Program-made: the position numbers and the translations under genes
Notes under the pieces: model-generated
Seen by the model: only the letters and a program-made list of their open reading frames with translations
Database searches by the model: none
Told to the model about the DNA's origin: nothing
Assembly (NCBI RefSeq): GCF_003254395.2
Contig: NC_037643.1
Coordinates: forward strand, 13,658,963 to 13,722,962
Length of the DNA stretch: 64,000 bases
Direction: 5' to 3'
Source: Apis mellifera
Taxonomy: Eukaryota; Arthropoda; Insecta; Hymenoptera; Apidae
In this document: positions 11,022-23,755 of the stretch, piece by piece
Layout of the letters: every line of letters starts with the position of its first letter
Position numbering within the stretch: position 1 is the stretch's first letter

Positions 11022-12258
11022 ATGTTATTACCTTGCGATCCTTCCTCAACGTTCCTCGATTCCACGTTCGATCGACTCGCCTCGATGTATCCGAGAGAAG
11101 ATCAAAAAGGGTCTGTCTTGGCGCGTTGGCCGATTTCAATTTCGCGAAAGGACGCGGACGTTTTTGCGAAATTAGCCCCGTTCCAAGAGGAGAGAGAGAG
11201 AGAAAGAGAAGGAGAGGGGGGATGAAAGTCGGCGATCCGTGGCGAGGGTCGGGTCACTTCGTCATCCGCAGAGACGCCGAGACGGCCGGAGCCGTCGATT
11301 AAAAGTTTGGACGGTCGTTCGGGTGATTGGCTCGATCGAGGTGGATCGAGAAAACAGTGACAGAGAGTTCCGTCCGCTCGCGGCTTTTTGCGCCCCTTTC
11401 CTTTGCTTTTTCCCGCGACTAGGAGACCGAGGGGTTGGGGCAGAGGAATTGCGATAGTTCGTTTCCTCCGCTTTTACTTTTCTTCCTTCCTCTCTTTGTT
11501 TCTCTTTCTCTCTCTCTTTTTTTCCAACCCTGAGAAAATATCTCGATACACTTTCCTCGATTGAGCCGGAGAGATATCGAATCGAATCGTGAATAACTAA
11601 TCCGTTTAGGAGGATTATTCCCAAACATATTTTATTCTCGACGTATTTCTATATAATCGATATTATAATATCAAAATTGAATATATAATTTCATATATAT
11701 ATTTTTTTAATAATCGTAATATTAATAAAGATCGAAATATTTATAATATTTACAATTGTTGATCAATCTCTCGAAATAAATCTCACATCAAAAAAGAAAA
11801 AGAATCGAATTCATTATCAGATCGATTATCATCATCGTAATTCGCCGACTCGTCTCGAGGCAAAAGACCCTTCTTCCTCCTCTTCTTCTTCTTTTTCTTC
11901 TCCTTCTTCCGTGCATCGAGCCACGCGACAAAAGGAAAAGAGAGAGAGAGAGAGAGGGGCCCGTGATGGAACGATCAAAAATCATTAGAACCTGCTGTCC
12001 GCAAATGAAGGGGGGAAATTAGCGGCGTGGCTCGAAAACGGGCCATAAAAATCCGGGGGTGGGGAAGAAGGAGGGGAGGGAGGGGGGCCGGTCGCATAAC
12101 GCGGATAATTTAAGACGCCACCACGTATCGCATTGTAATTAGCGTCAATATTGGCGGATGGATCGCGCGGAAGCGGCGCGGTAGGATGCAATTACTTGGC
12201 ACTTTCTTGGATCCATGAATTATTCGTGGAGCGGCGCTCGTTAGCGAGACGGAACGGG

Positions 12259-12260
<2 letters not shown>
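11022..12260. other. Non-coding stretch, CpG-rich then AT-rich
   Basis: No gene is seen. GC-rich sequence with short GA runs (11187-11219) extends to about 11460, followed by a CT-rich tract, AT-rich DNA at 11630-11800, a CTT/CCT tract near 11870-11905 and another purine-rich CpG island near 12050-12190. Confidence 0.45.

Positions 12261-12263
<3 letters not shown>

Positions 12264-12324
<61 letters not shown>
12264..12324. repeat. (GA)n microsatellite, about 61 bp
   Basis: Uninterrupted alternating AG/GA dinucleotides. In insects such tracts can bind GAGA-type factors or simply be polymorphic microsatellites. The flanks are GC-rich on the left and AT-rich on the right. It generates a spurious Ser/Leu or Arg/Glu open frame in several frames. 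Confidence 0.95.
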
Positions 12325-12327
<3 letters not shown>

Positions 12328-12379
12328 GTTTGGGGACGATGGGAAGAAGGGTTCGCTTGCGGAAAATGGGAAATTTTTC

Positions 12380-13290
12380 AAGCAAGCGTTGATATTTTTA
12401 TTGTTAAAGATATTTTGATGTATTACAAAAGATATTTTGATATCTATTTTACGAATTAATGTGTTTAGTGCAAGGATGTTCGGAAGAAGCATTTTTCCAA
12501 GTGGAACAATGATTAAAGATGTAGAATAGAAATTTTTCGAAATGGAAAATTTGAAGAAACAAGTCATATTCGTGATATTTGTTAAAGATTTAGTGCAACA
12601 AGGATGTTTAGAAGAAGCATTTCTCGAAGTGAAAGAATAATTAAAGATGTAGAAATTTTTCGAAATGGAAAATTTGACGAAACGAGTGATATTCGTGATA
12701 TTTGTTAAAGTTTAAAAGTTAAAAGTTTAAAGATATAGAATACAAATTTTTTGAAATGGAAACAAGTGATATTCGTGATATTTGTTAAAGATTTAGTGCA
12801 GCAAGAATTTTTAGAAAAAGCATTTTTCCAAGTGGAACAATGATTAAAGATGTAGAATAGAAATTTTTCGAAATGGAAACGAGTGATATTCGTGATATTT
12901 TAGCGCAGCAAGGAAACAACGATGTAGATGTAGAGTGCAGATTGTTCGAAATGGAAAATTTGGCGAAATAAGTGATATTCGTGATATTTGTTAAAGTTTA
13001 AAAATTAAAAGTTTAAAGATGTAGAATACAAATTTTTCGAAATGGAAACAAGTAATATTCATGATATTTTAGCGCAGCAAGGGAACAACGATGTAGATTT
13101 TTCGAAATGGAAAATTTGGCGAAACAAATATTTATAGATATGTGTAGAAGAATCATTTTTCGAAACGAAACAATGATTATTGCGATATTCGACTAAGAAG
13201 ATGTTTGTGAAAGGTATAATTATAGGTCGAGTGCAGCAAGGATGATTAGAAGTATTTTTTCCAAACTGGAACATGTATATATTTCAAGAA
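12380..13290. repeat. Irregular tandem array with AT-rich units
   Basis: Shared modules recur in variable order and spacing: GATGTAGAATAGAAATTTTTCGAAATGGAAA, GAAACAAGTGATATTCGTGATATTTGTTAAAG, and TTTAGTGCAGCAAGGATGTTTAGAAGAAGCATTTTTCCAAGTGGAACAATGATTAAAGATG. About six copies are seen, with deletions that shorten many units, which suggests repeated unequal exchange or slippage. No conserved open frame. Confidence 0.85.
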
Positions 13291-15056
13291 TAACGTATCC
13301 CTATTTAAGCTCCGTTTCTTTATGCTCATAAGAATTTTATTTTTCATAAACATCCGCAGCGGATAAGGAAGCGGAACAAGTTATAAAATATTTATACACC
13401 TTGTGAAAAAAAATCGTTACACTCCAGCGTTAGAAAGGATGAATAAATTTGGTGTCTAGCGATAAATAAATTAATTTCTTATTACTTATCCCTCCGAGTG
13501 GAAACACGCGGTACGCGTTACGCGTATCGTTTCAACAAATAATTCTCCTATAATAATTTTCGAACAATATGGAAACATATTTGAACGAACACTCTGATGC
13601 GAAGAACATTGGATAAAAACAATATTCCATTCCCTTGCTCATAAAGAAAGAAACCACCGAATCGATGTCCAACGTTTCACGTGCTCTCGAAATTTCTTCC
13701 TTCGCCTAGGTGGAACAAAACGAACAAAAACGGTTTATTTTTCGTGCTCGTCGAGCTAATAATAACAACAGATAAGATAAACGCTCGACTCAAGTATCGG
13801 ACGCGGCTCGGTTTACGCGGACGACGCAGATGCGGGGCGAGGGGAGGGGCGAGGAGGGGAGGGGGGAGGGAGGGAGACGGAATGAAGCGGGTCGAGGAGG
13901 CGACCGAGCCGCGCGCAACCGCGTCCGGTGTGTAATCTACCTAACGATCTCTCACCGGGATTAATAATCACGGTCGTTCCAAGTCCTACGAAACAGTCCG
14001 GCGGAATCTTATTTAAAAATAATTGCGTACCCAGTTGCGATGGTTTCCTGTGCTTGATTACGGCTAATTGTTCGGAATTTACAAGTATAATGGCGCGTTT
14101 AACGCGTCGACTATGTAACACCGGCGAGTGTGGCAGAGAAAAAAAAAAAGAAGAAACAGAGAGAGCGCGATGTCGTCCCGCAGGCAACTGCAATTCCTGT
14201 GCGCGCTCGTCGAGCGAAAAATCCGCGACTCGTGACGCGAATCGACCTCCTTCCGTGTTTTCACGACCAACTTTGAGAGGAACTCTCTTATTCTCGCCCT
14301 GTTTACTTAAAAGAGGTTAACTTTGTCAACATTGCGTATTTCTATATCTGTAAAATCGTGTAATAATAATAACATTTCGGTAAAATAAAGAGACGGAAAC
14401 TTTTAAATTTTATCGACGGATAATTGACTGGAAATGGGAAGAAGATGTAATAGAATTCTTGAAATTGAGATTAGTCGATCTCGTGTTAAGTAACTATTGA
14501 CAAGCTCTGCATGTAATGCAGATTATCATCGTTCGATGTGTTTTCGTTCTCGAACGAAAGATTCCAATTTGCACGATGTGCAAATCGTAAGGAAACTGGT
14601 TGATAACCGGAATCTACATAACGAGACATTATTTACGTATTTTAAAATTATAAACCGCAATTTCCCAAAACTCTTAAAACCTTTCGAAAACGAGCGACTC
14701 ATCCCATTATCGTCCCCCTCCTCCCGTCCAGTCGAATAATCGGGGAGGGGGTTTCCATTAATTAAGGAATAAAGTCACTGGAGGAGGCATTGAAGCGCGG
14801 GTCTCGATGCTCTCCGGTTTAAAATCCGGCGGCGGGGGGTGGGGGCTCTGTGCGCGCTCATACACCCACCTCGCGTATATATCTCCCACGCGGACCCATC
14901 CACGCGGGTGGATCGTCCACGAGCGTGCAGGCCAGACTCGTACGAAACGTCTTTATGCGGGGGCCGCGCGTTTGGACACATTTTCGCTATCGGTTTCCAG
15001 CTATCAGCGAAATGACCATTCGCCCGCCCCGCCCAACCAAGCGCGTACACGCTGGA

Positions 15057-15104
<48 letters not shown>

Positions 15105-16143
15105 CGCCAATCTGTCGCTGGCTGCATTAGGCATCCTGAGAGGAGAGGAGGAAGGAGAAAGAGAGAGAGAGAGGTGCGTCCTTTTGAAAAGGCGCCCCGT
15201 TTGATGAGGCGCGCCCTCTCCCTCCCCCTCCTCCTCCTCCTCGAGGATCGCGAGCGCGCACGGATACTTTTAAAGTAAATTAGCTTTTTAGTTTTCTGCG
15301 CCTAAAACCCAGGCGAATATAAACATGTATATAAAAGGAAGGGAGGGCGGACGGCCGGCGGCAGCGAGGGGTTCGACCGCCTCAATGGTTTCAATGGTTT
15401 CGACTCCCCTCCCCTTCCCCCCCCCGGGTCCTCGCGATATCCTCGTTTATACGGCGGCGCGTGTGTGCGCCTCGCCTCGACTAAGTCGGCCGCCGCGGTC
15501 TACTACCCGTCTGAATGGTTAAAAACAAAATGCGTTGCATCTCTGCCCTTTCTCGTAACCTCGACGGAAAGAGATCCGTCTGAAAGGGAGGCAACCCCCT
15601 TGGATAGATACGGTGAAGGAAGGGAGGGGGGGAGGGAAGATCGAAGCGGCCTTTTTCCTCCTTTCGACTCCTCCTCTGTTGACTCTGTGAAGTCGCAAAA
15701 AAGTCAGGCCTTCTTCCGATACGCGCTCGTACGTTCGAATCTTCGTGCGTGCGTGCGTGTGTGAGAAAGTGTATGTATATATGTATATATTCGCAAGAGA
15801 TGATGGTAAAGGTTGCCAGACCGCCGACGAAAAAAGGAGGAAAGGCTGCCGTAGGAAAAACTCGCGGCCTTCCGTTTCTTTTTCCGAAGAGGGGAGGGAG
15901 GGGGACTAACCTGGAAGGAAGTGGAACGAACCGGCCTTTCGTGGGGGCATTCGCCGTCTGCGAATCTCTGTAACGTGGTGGTTGACCTTTTTTTCACGGA
16001 GATTAGAAGAACGAAAAACGTATCGCTCGAATACGAGGCGTGTTACCTCCGCTTCTTTTCTTTTCTTTTTGGAAAAGGGAGGGGAGAAATCGCGCGAGAT
16101 TCGAAACGTAATTACAGATCGAATAACGAACGTGTATAACTAT
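13291..16143. other. Non-coding stretch with GC-rich islands and a (GA)n tract
   Basis: No gene is supported. GC-rich blocks lie at about 13800-13940, 14770-15260 and 15340-15520. A (GA)n microsatellite sits at 15061-15102. G-rich runs near 13840-13875 give fortuitous Arg/Gly-rich open frames on both strands. Confidence 0.5.
15061..15102. repeat. (GA)n microsatellite, 42 bp
   Basis: Twenty-one uninterrupted GA dinucleotides inside a CpG-rich island. This is a second long (GA)n tract besides 12264-12324. Confidence 0.95.
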
Positions 16144-18172
16144 AAAGGGTGTCCCAAAATTAACGCAGGATTTGAATTAAATATGAAAGAAAGTTTTTAG
16201 TCTTTGGATTAACACATCGGGCAAATGATTTTCAGCTGTCAAACTGTTCTTTCTTCAGGCTTGCCAACAACTTGATGCAAAAATGGCGGCAAATTCAAAT
16301 CTTGCGTTAATTTTTATGTACGTAAAATTCTTTATTTTTTCTCTATGAAATTGACAGACGATTTTTACACTTTTAAAAACTATTTTCAATTAACTTTTAA
16401 ATCCTCTTTCATATTTATGTTAAAATAAACAATTCTAAAATTAAATTTATCGAAGCTCATCTTGAATATATTACATTTTGATTTGAATTATTATTCTATA
16501 AAATTTTTCTTCAGTTGTCAAATTGTTCTTCAGGGTTGCCAACAATTTGATGCAAAAATGGCGGCAAATTCAAATCTTGCGTTAATTTTTATATACGTAA
16601 AATTCTTTAAATGAAATTGACGAGCGATTTGTACACTTTTTAAAATTATCTTCAATTAAAATAATGTTAAAATAAACAATTCTAAAATTAAATTTATCGA
16701 AGCTCATTTTGAATATGTTACATTTTGATTTGAATTATTATTCTATAAAATTTTTCTTCAGTTGTCAAATTGTTCTTCAGGGTTGCCAACAACTTGATGC
16801 AAAAATGGCGGCAAATTCAAATCTTTCGTTAATTTTGGGATACCCTTTATTACACAACCGAATTTTGATGGGCAATTTGTACACTTTTTAAAACTACCTT
16901 TAATTAAAGAAATTTTTTTACTTTTAAATCCTCTTTCATATTTATGTTAAAATAAAAAATTTTAAAATTAAATTTATCGAAGCTCATCTTGAATATATTA
17001 TATTTTGATTTGAATTATTATTCTATAAAATTTTTCTTCAGCTGTCAAATTGTTCTTCAGGGTTGCCAACAACTTGCAAAAATGGCGGCAAATTCAAATC
17101 TTACATTAATCTTGGGACACCCTTTATTATACAACCGAATTTTGATGGGCAATTTGTACACTTTTTAAAACTACCTTCAATTAAAGAAATTTCTTTACTT
17201 TTAAATTCTCTTTCATATTTATATTAAAATAAAAAATTTTAAAATTAAATTCATCGAAGCTTATCTTGAATATATTACATTTTGATTTGAATTATATTGA
17301 TTATTATTCTATAAAATTTCTCTTCTTCTTAAACAGTTCTTTTTTCAGAGTTACCAACAACTTGATGCAAAAATGGCGACAAATTCAAATCTTGCGTTAA
17401 TTTTGGGATTTCCTTTATTACACAACCGAATTTTGACAGGCGATTTGTACACTTTTTAAAACTATCTTCAATTAACTTTTAAATCCTCTTTCATATTTAT
17501 GTTAAAATAAACAATTCTAAAATTAAATTTATCGAAGCTCATCTTGAATATGTTACATTTTGATTTGAATTATTATTCTATAAAATTTCTCTTCTTCTCA
17601 AACTGTTCTTTTTCAGGCTTGCCAAATCTTGCGTTAATTTTGGGATACTCTTTATTACACAACCGAATTTTTACGTACACTTTTTAAAACTATCTTCAAT
17701 TAAAGAAATTTCTTTAATTTTAAATCCTCTTTCATATTTATGTTAAAATAAAAAATTTTAAAATTAAATTTATCGAAGCTTGTAGCTTGAATATACTACT
17801 ATTTTGATTTGATTTATATTGATTATTCTATAAAATTTCTCTTCTTCTCAAACTATTCTTTTTTCAGAGTTACCAACAACTTGATGCAAAAATGGCGGCA
17901 AATTCAAATCTTGCATTAATTTTGGGACATCCTTTATTACACAACCGAATTTTGACGGGCGATTTGTAACTTTTTAAAACTACCTTCAATTAACTTTTAA
18001 ATCCTCTTTCATATTTATTAAAATAAACAATTCTAAAATTTATCGAAACTCATCTTGTACTTTGAATATACTACTATTTTGATTTGAATTATTATTCTAT
18101 AAAATTTCTCTTCTTCTCAAACTGTTCTTTTTCAGGCTTGCCAAATCTTGCATTAATTTTGGGACACCCTTT
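16144..18172. repeat. Tandem array of transposon-derived units bounded by inverted terminal repeats
   Basis: About eight units of 240-290 bp share GATTTGAATTATTATTCTATAAAATTT, AAACTGTTCTTC with AGGGTTGCCAACAACTTGATGC, AAAAATGGCGGCAAATTCAAATCTTGCGTTAATTTTGGGA, CACCCTTTATTACACAACCGAATTTTGACGGGCGATTTGTACAC and TCTTCAATTAAAG. Right-end repeats recur near 16301, 16575, 16823, 17100, 17390, 17628, 17910 and 18147. The whole block begins with AAAGGGTGTCCCAAAATTAACGC and ends with the inverse, GCATTAATTTTGGGACACCCTTT, so it resembles one composite element with terminal inverted repeats. TATA-rich sequence lies at both edges. It derives from the same family as the element at 10182-11021 and carries no transposase. 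Confidence 0.85.
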
Positions 18173-20940
18173 ATATATATATCGTAGTAGGATATTTTTA
18201 TAGAGGATGGAATAATTTTCATCGCGTATCGACAATCGTGCAACAATTTCTCGTTTAGCCACGTTGGAGAGGAATCTCGGAACGGATAGTGGCACGGTTT
18301 CGATTAATTTCGCGGATGGATGGAAGGAAGGAGCTGCTCACCGCGTCGTCCACGCGCGGTATCGACGCGCATGTGGAGCAACCCCGGTCCAGACGATCGC
18401 CCGCTTCGAACGCGCGATGCGGACCGTCTAATAAAAATGTTAATTGCACGGCTCGTTAGAGGACCCCCCGCGACGACTGCCTAGAAGTTCAGCCGGGGTC
18501 GCCACGCGGGGAGTCCGCGCGGTATTTGCCTTCAACCGATCTTCTCTCTCTCTCTTATCCAGTTTTTCACCGTATCCTTTTTCCCTTTTCCCACGAATCC
18601 CCTCTCCTCTCGATTATCCTGGAATCTGGATCGATCCTCACATTCCAACTTTCCTTTACAGTTATCTGGAAATTTATATTCGTACGTAGATTTTCAGAAA
18701 TAAGAGATAAAACATCTAGCTACTTATAAAAAGAAACTAAATATACACGTGTTTCGAGATATCTTAACTCTTAAAGGAATATACGAAAAGAAAAAAACGG
18801 ATTCGATTGGAAAATTGTACTCCAGGAACGGAGATATATATATATAAAAGGGGGGGTCAAACAGAATCCTCCCTTCCCTCTTTATCGACGCGGGATCCCA
18901 TAAAGCGCTTAACGAAACAAACAAAAGGAAGATTATCGTGGCTCGCGCCTGGTCTAAGGTGCCTCTCGCCACGAGTTACGGCTCCGGAAGAGAGTCACGG
19001 TTCACCGGCCACCACGGAACGAATCCCCGCTACACGATCCTCCTCTCGCTTCGCAGGGAATAAGAAAAAAAAGGAAACCTTCCTTCTTCGCGCCTTCTCC
19101 TCCAGATTATGATTATCCCTGTACGAAGGAGTATCGCATCTCTCGGAGTCAGGTGAAGAGCAAACATGGGTTTTATCCATAGGATAGGAGAGAATATATA
19201 TTCGTACGAGAAAAACGCGTATCGCCTTCCAATAATGGAACTGCGACGAGGACTGCGAGAGGCGAGCAACGCCGGCGGTGGTGGGGGAATAGAGAGAGAG
19301 TGGGAGTGGGGAGCGGGACGAGAGGGGGGCGAGGCGGGTGTTGCGGATCGCGCATTGTTCGGCATTCGATGCGCATCGGTGTGCTACGTGCCGTACGGTG
19401 ATTTGGCTAACCACACGTTGTTGAGCCATCGGCGGCATCCACGGCATTGTTTGCTCGCTTTGATGAGGCCAATTCGCGTTTCGCTTTTGCGTTTGCGTTT
19501 CGTACGGGATGCGCGCATGATTCTGCAGCCGCCTCTATGTGTGTATATAGATATCTAACTCTCTCTATCTATTCTCGTTTCTCTTTCTCTTTGGCATTTA
19601 TCCCTCTGTGAACGGTGAGGAGAGGGAGGGGCGCAGGGGACGACGATTCGACACACGCCGTTGTTTCGGAAATTTGGGAACCACGCGGTTGCAGAGACGC
19701 CGCGGCATCGTGTAACGCGGTTTCCATTTCCAAGCTTCCGGACTAAATGATCTGGAAAAAAAAAGGGGGTAACTCATCGTTTAACCGTTTCGATTTTTTT
19801 CTCTTTAGAGAAAGAGAAGTAGGTAGGTTTAGAGAGAGAGAGATAGGTAGAGAAAGGGAGAGGAAGGGAGATAAATTTATTTTAAGCACGTAAAATTTTG
19901 AATTTTAGTATTAGTATTAATTAAATTGATAAATTGGATATTAGTTGATAATAACATTTAAATTGCATTTAAAAATTAATATAAATAAAGTATACTATTA
20001 CTTATTTTCTCTGATTTATTTACCTTTTAGTCACTATTTCTGCGTCGATAATGAATTCTAATAACATCTGAAATTATACAGTTTGGGATTTGAAGGTAAG
20101 CTTGCAAGTATCGTTCCAATCGATCGAATATTTTCGATGAAAAGATACGAATCTTGAGAAGAAAAAACATTCGAGAGAGAGGAAAAATCCTACCGTTTCG
20201 AATTGTTATCGAATCATATATATATATACACGCGTTGCAGGCAAACAAAAATCCTGGCTGAAAACAATTAAAACTAAATCTACAATCTATCTACACGCAA
20301 CGAAGGGGAGGGGGGAGATCTATCCCCCGGAACGCTTCTATATATATATATATAAATCGAAACATCGAATCGAGAACGAGAGGAAGGGAAAAAAAAAAAT
20401 AAAAATAGAAAATAAAAAGAGAGAAAAATGAGAAGCGAATCCGCCGCGATATTCGATCGCAATCTATAACAGAGTCGCGGCGGAGAAGAGGAGAGGAGAG
20501 GAGAGGAGAGGAGAGGAGAGGTCGAAGGACTGGTTTCCACCAGAAGAAGAAGAGGTTCGTGAAGAAGGAGAGAGGTTCGCGTGTGTGTGCGTCGACTCGT
20601 GCGTGTGCCGGGGCTGCGTATGTCATTAGTGACCCTATGGGTGACCCCGGGATTCGCTCTCACCATACCGGGCTATCAACACCGACCACCGTGCGCACAG
20701 GGCTCCATTACGCCTTTTCTAACGATCCCGGCTGCACGACACTGTCGCAGATTATAGCTGCCCGCCACGGACGCTCTCGGATAGCGCGCGGGGGCCTCCC
20801 TTACGTTTTATCACGTGTTGCCGAGGTAATGGCAGGATATGTTGCGGCGGAATTGTTTCTTGCACTCCCCAGGCTGGAAAGGAAGAGAGGGGAGAGGGGG
20901 AGAGGGGGAGAGGGGGAGGGGGCAGTCTGAATAAGCTACC
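18173..20940. other. Non-coding stretch with CpG-rich islands and a GAGGA tract
   Basis: No gene is supported. CpG-rich islands lie at about 18340-18520, 19220-19520 and 20560-20870, with AT-rich DNA between. A pentameric GAGGA tract at 20489-20521 produces artificial Ser/Leu frames on the minus strand. The 20590-20870 block has balanced composition without low complexity and could be a conserved non-coding element, but it shows no recognisable protein. Confidence 0.45.
20489..20521. repeat. (GAGGA)n pentanucleotide repeat
   Basis: Repeated GAGAG/GAGGA pentamers, uninterrupted for about 33 bp, next to a CpG-rich block. Confidence 0.9.
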
Positions 20941-20944
20941 AGTT

Positions 20945-23755
20945 TCGCAGGCTTCGAGATATCGGAAGGAGAATTTAAGGGAAGGATTCGAGGCGATATT
21001 TATATTAATCGTGAAGATTTTATCAAGTTTGATGGAATCGACGTTCGTAAATCGACGATCGTAATTGAATTGGCGAATAAAAATTTGTAAACGTTTAAAT
21101 TAAAAGAGATGAAATTTTTCTTTAAAATATGCGTGTCTAATTTGTTTTTATTTATCTGTCTATGAATGTTTTTACATGTTCTTTTTCGAATTTTAAATTT
21201 TGTTCGGGATATGGGAGGAGAATTTAAGGGAAGGATTCGAGGCGATATTTATATTAATCGTGAAGTAGATTTTTATCAAGTTTGATGGAGTTCGTATAAG
21301 GAAAAAAGAAATTGGTATTATTATTGCTTCTCTGATAATTGAATTGGTGAATGAAAATTTGTAAATGTTTAAATTAAAAGAAACGAAGCTTAGAAATTTT
21401 TCTTTAAAATATGCTAATTTGTTTTCATTTATCTGTGAATGTTCTTTTTCGAATCTTAAATTTCGTTCGTTTGGGATATGGGAGGAAAATTTAAGGGAAG
21501 GATTCGAGGCGATATTTATATTAATCGTGAAGTAGATTTTATCAAGTTTGATGGAGTTCGTATAAGGAAAAAAGAAATTGGTATATTATTGCTTCTCTGA
21601 TTGTAATTGAATTATTATTACTAAATAAAAATTTGTAAATGTTTAAATTAAAAGAGATAAAATTTTTCTTTAAAATATGCGTGTCTAATTTGTTTTCATT
21701 TATCTGTGAATGTTTTTACATATTCTTCTTCGAATTTTAAATTTCAGTTTTGCCGGCTTTGGGATCGGAAGGAGAATTTAAGGGAAGGATTCGAGGTGAT
21801 ATTTATATTAATCGTGAAGTAAATTTTATAAAGTTTGATGGAGTTCGTATAAGGAAAAAAGAAATTGGTATTATTATTGCTTCTCTGATAATTGAATTGG
21901 TGAATGAAAATTTGTAAATGTTTAAATTAAAAGAAACGAAGCTTAGAAATTTTTCTTTAAAATATGCTAATTTGTTTTCATTTATCTGTGAATGTTCTTT
22001 TTCGAATCTTAAATTTCGTTCGTTTGGGATATGGGAGGAGAATTTAAGGGAAGGATTCGAGGCGATATTTATATTAATCGTGAAGTAGATTTTATCAAGT
22101 TTGATGAAATCGATGTTCGTAAATCGACGATCGTAATTGAATTGGCGAATAAAAATTTGTAAATGTTTAAATTAAAAGAGATGAAATTTTTCTTTAAAAT
22201 ATGCGTGTCTAATTTGTTTTCATTTATCTGTGAATGTTTTTACATGTTCTTTTTCGAATTTTAAATTTCGTTCGGGATATGGGAGGAGAATTTAAGGAAA
22301 AGATTCGAGGTGATATTTATATTAATCGTGAAGTAGATTTTATCAAGTTTGATGGAGTTCGTATAAGGAAAGAAAAAATTGGTATTATTATTGCTTCTCT
22401 GATAATTGAATTGCTGAATAAAAATTTGTAAATGTTTAAATTAAAAGAGATGAAATTTTTTTTTAAAATATGCGTGTCCAATTTGTTTTCATTTATCTGT
22501 AAATGTTTATTATATTAATTTATATTAATTTATATTTATTATATATTAATCGGAGAAAGGATCGATCGAAAATCGTAGATTTTATCAAGTTTGATGGAAT
22601 CGACGTTCGTAATGAATTGAAGAATAAAAATTTATAAATTTTTAAATTAAAAGAAATAAAGCTTAGAAATTTTTCTTTAAAATATGCGTGTCATATCCAA
22701 TTTGTTTTTATTTATCTGTGAATATATATATATTTTTACATGTTCCTTTTCTTTTTCGAATTTTAAATTTCGTTCGTTCGGGATATCGGAGGAGAATTTA
22801 AAGGAAAGATTCGAGATGATGTTGGCGCACGTTTTTTTTCAACAATATTTATATTAATCGGAGAAAGGATCGATGAAAATCGTGAAGTAGATTTTATCAA
22901 GTTTGATGGAATCGACGTTCGTATAAAGAAAAAAGAAATTGGTATTATTATTGCTTCTCTGATAATTGAATTGCTGAATAAAAATTTGTAAATTTTTAAA
23001 TTAAAAGAAACGAAGCTTACACATTTTTCTTTAAAATATACGTGTCACGTCCAATTTTTTTCATTTATCTGTAAATGTTTATTATATTAATTTATATTAA
23101 TTTATATTTATTATATTAATCGGAGAAAGGATCGATAGAAAATCGTGGATTTTATCAAGTTTAATCGAGTTCCTATAAAGAAAAAAGAAATTTATACTGT
23201 TGTTTCTCTGATGATAATTGAATTATTATTACTGAATAAAAATTTGTAAATGTTTAAATTAAAACAAAACGAAGCTTAGAAATTTTTCTTTAAAATATGC
23301 GTGTCACGTCCAATTTTTTTCATTTATCTGTAAATGTTTATTATATTAATTTATATTAATTTATATTTATTATATTAAGGAAGAAAGAATCGATAAAAAT
23401 CGTGAACTAAATTTTATCAAGTTTGATGCAATCGTTCGTAATTGAATTGGCGAATAAAAATTTCTAAACGTTTAAATAAAAAAAGAAGACGAAATTTTTC
23501 CTTAAAATATGCGCGTCCAATTTGTTTTCATTCATCTTTTTCTTTTTCGAATTTTAAATTTCACTTTCGCCGGCTTTGAAATATCGGAAGGAGAATTTAA
23601 GGAAAGGTTTCGATGTGATATTCATATTAATCGTAAAATAGATTTCATCAATCATGGAATCAACGATCGCAATTGGCGAATAAAAATTTGTAAACGTTTA
23701 ATCTCCAATTTATTTTCATTCATCTTTTTCTTCTTCGAATTTTAAATTTCAATTA
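20945..23755. repeat. Long tandem array, about nine to eleven units of about 260-290 bp
   Basis: The units carry GGAGAATTTAAGGGAAGGATTCGAGG, GATATTTATATTAATCGTGAAGTAGATTTTATCAAGTTTGATGGA, GAATTG..GAATAAAAATTTGTAAA, TTTAAATTAAAAGAGATGAAATTTTTCTTTAAAATATGCGTGTC, AATTTGTTTTCATTTATCTGTGAATG and CTTTTTCGAATTTTAAATTTC. Copies from about 20945 to 22300 are closely similar. Later copies are more diverged, with insertions such as ATTAATCGGAGAAAGGATCGAT. Several copies keep an open frame for GEFKGRIRGDIYINREVDFI followed by KFDG, while others are frameshifted. A CAG or similar acceptor-like end (ATTTCAG near 21745, TTTCGCAG near 20950) precedes some copies. Confidence 0.9.

Noticed and set aside
20559..20930. 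123-codon plus-strand frame in a non-repetitive GC block
   Set aside because: No motif recognised, and the end is a GAGGGG low-complexity run. Kept only as a possible conserved non-coding block.
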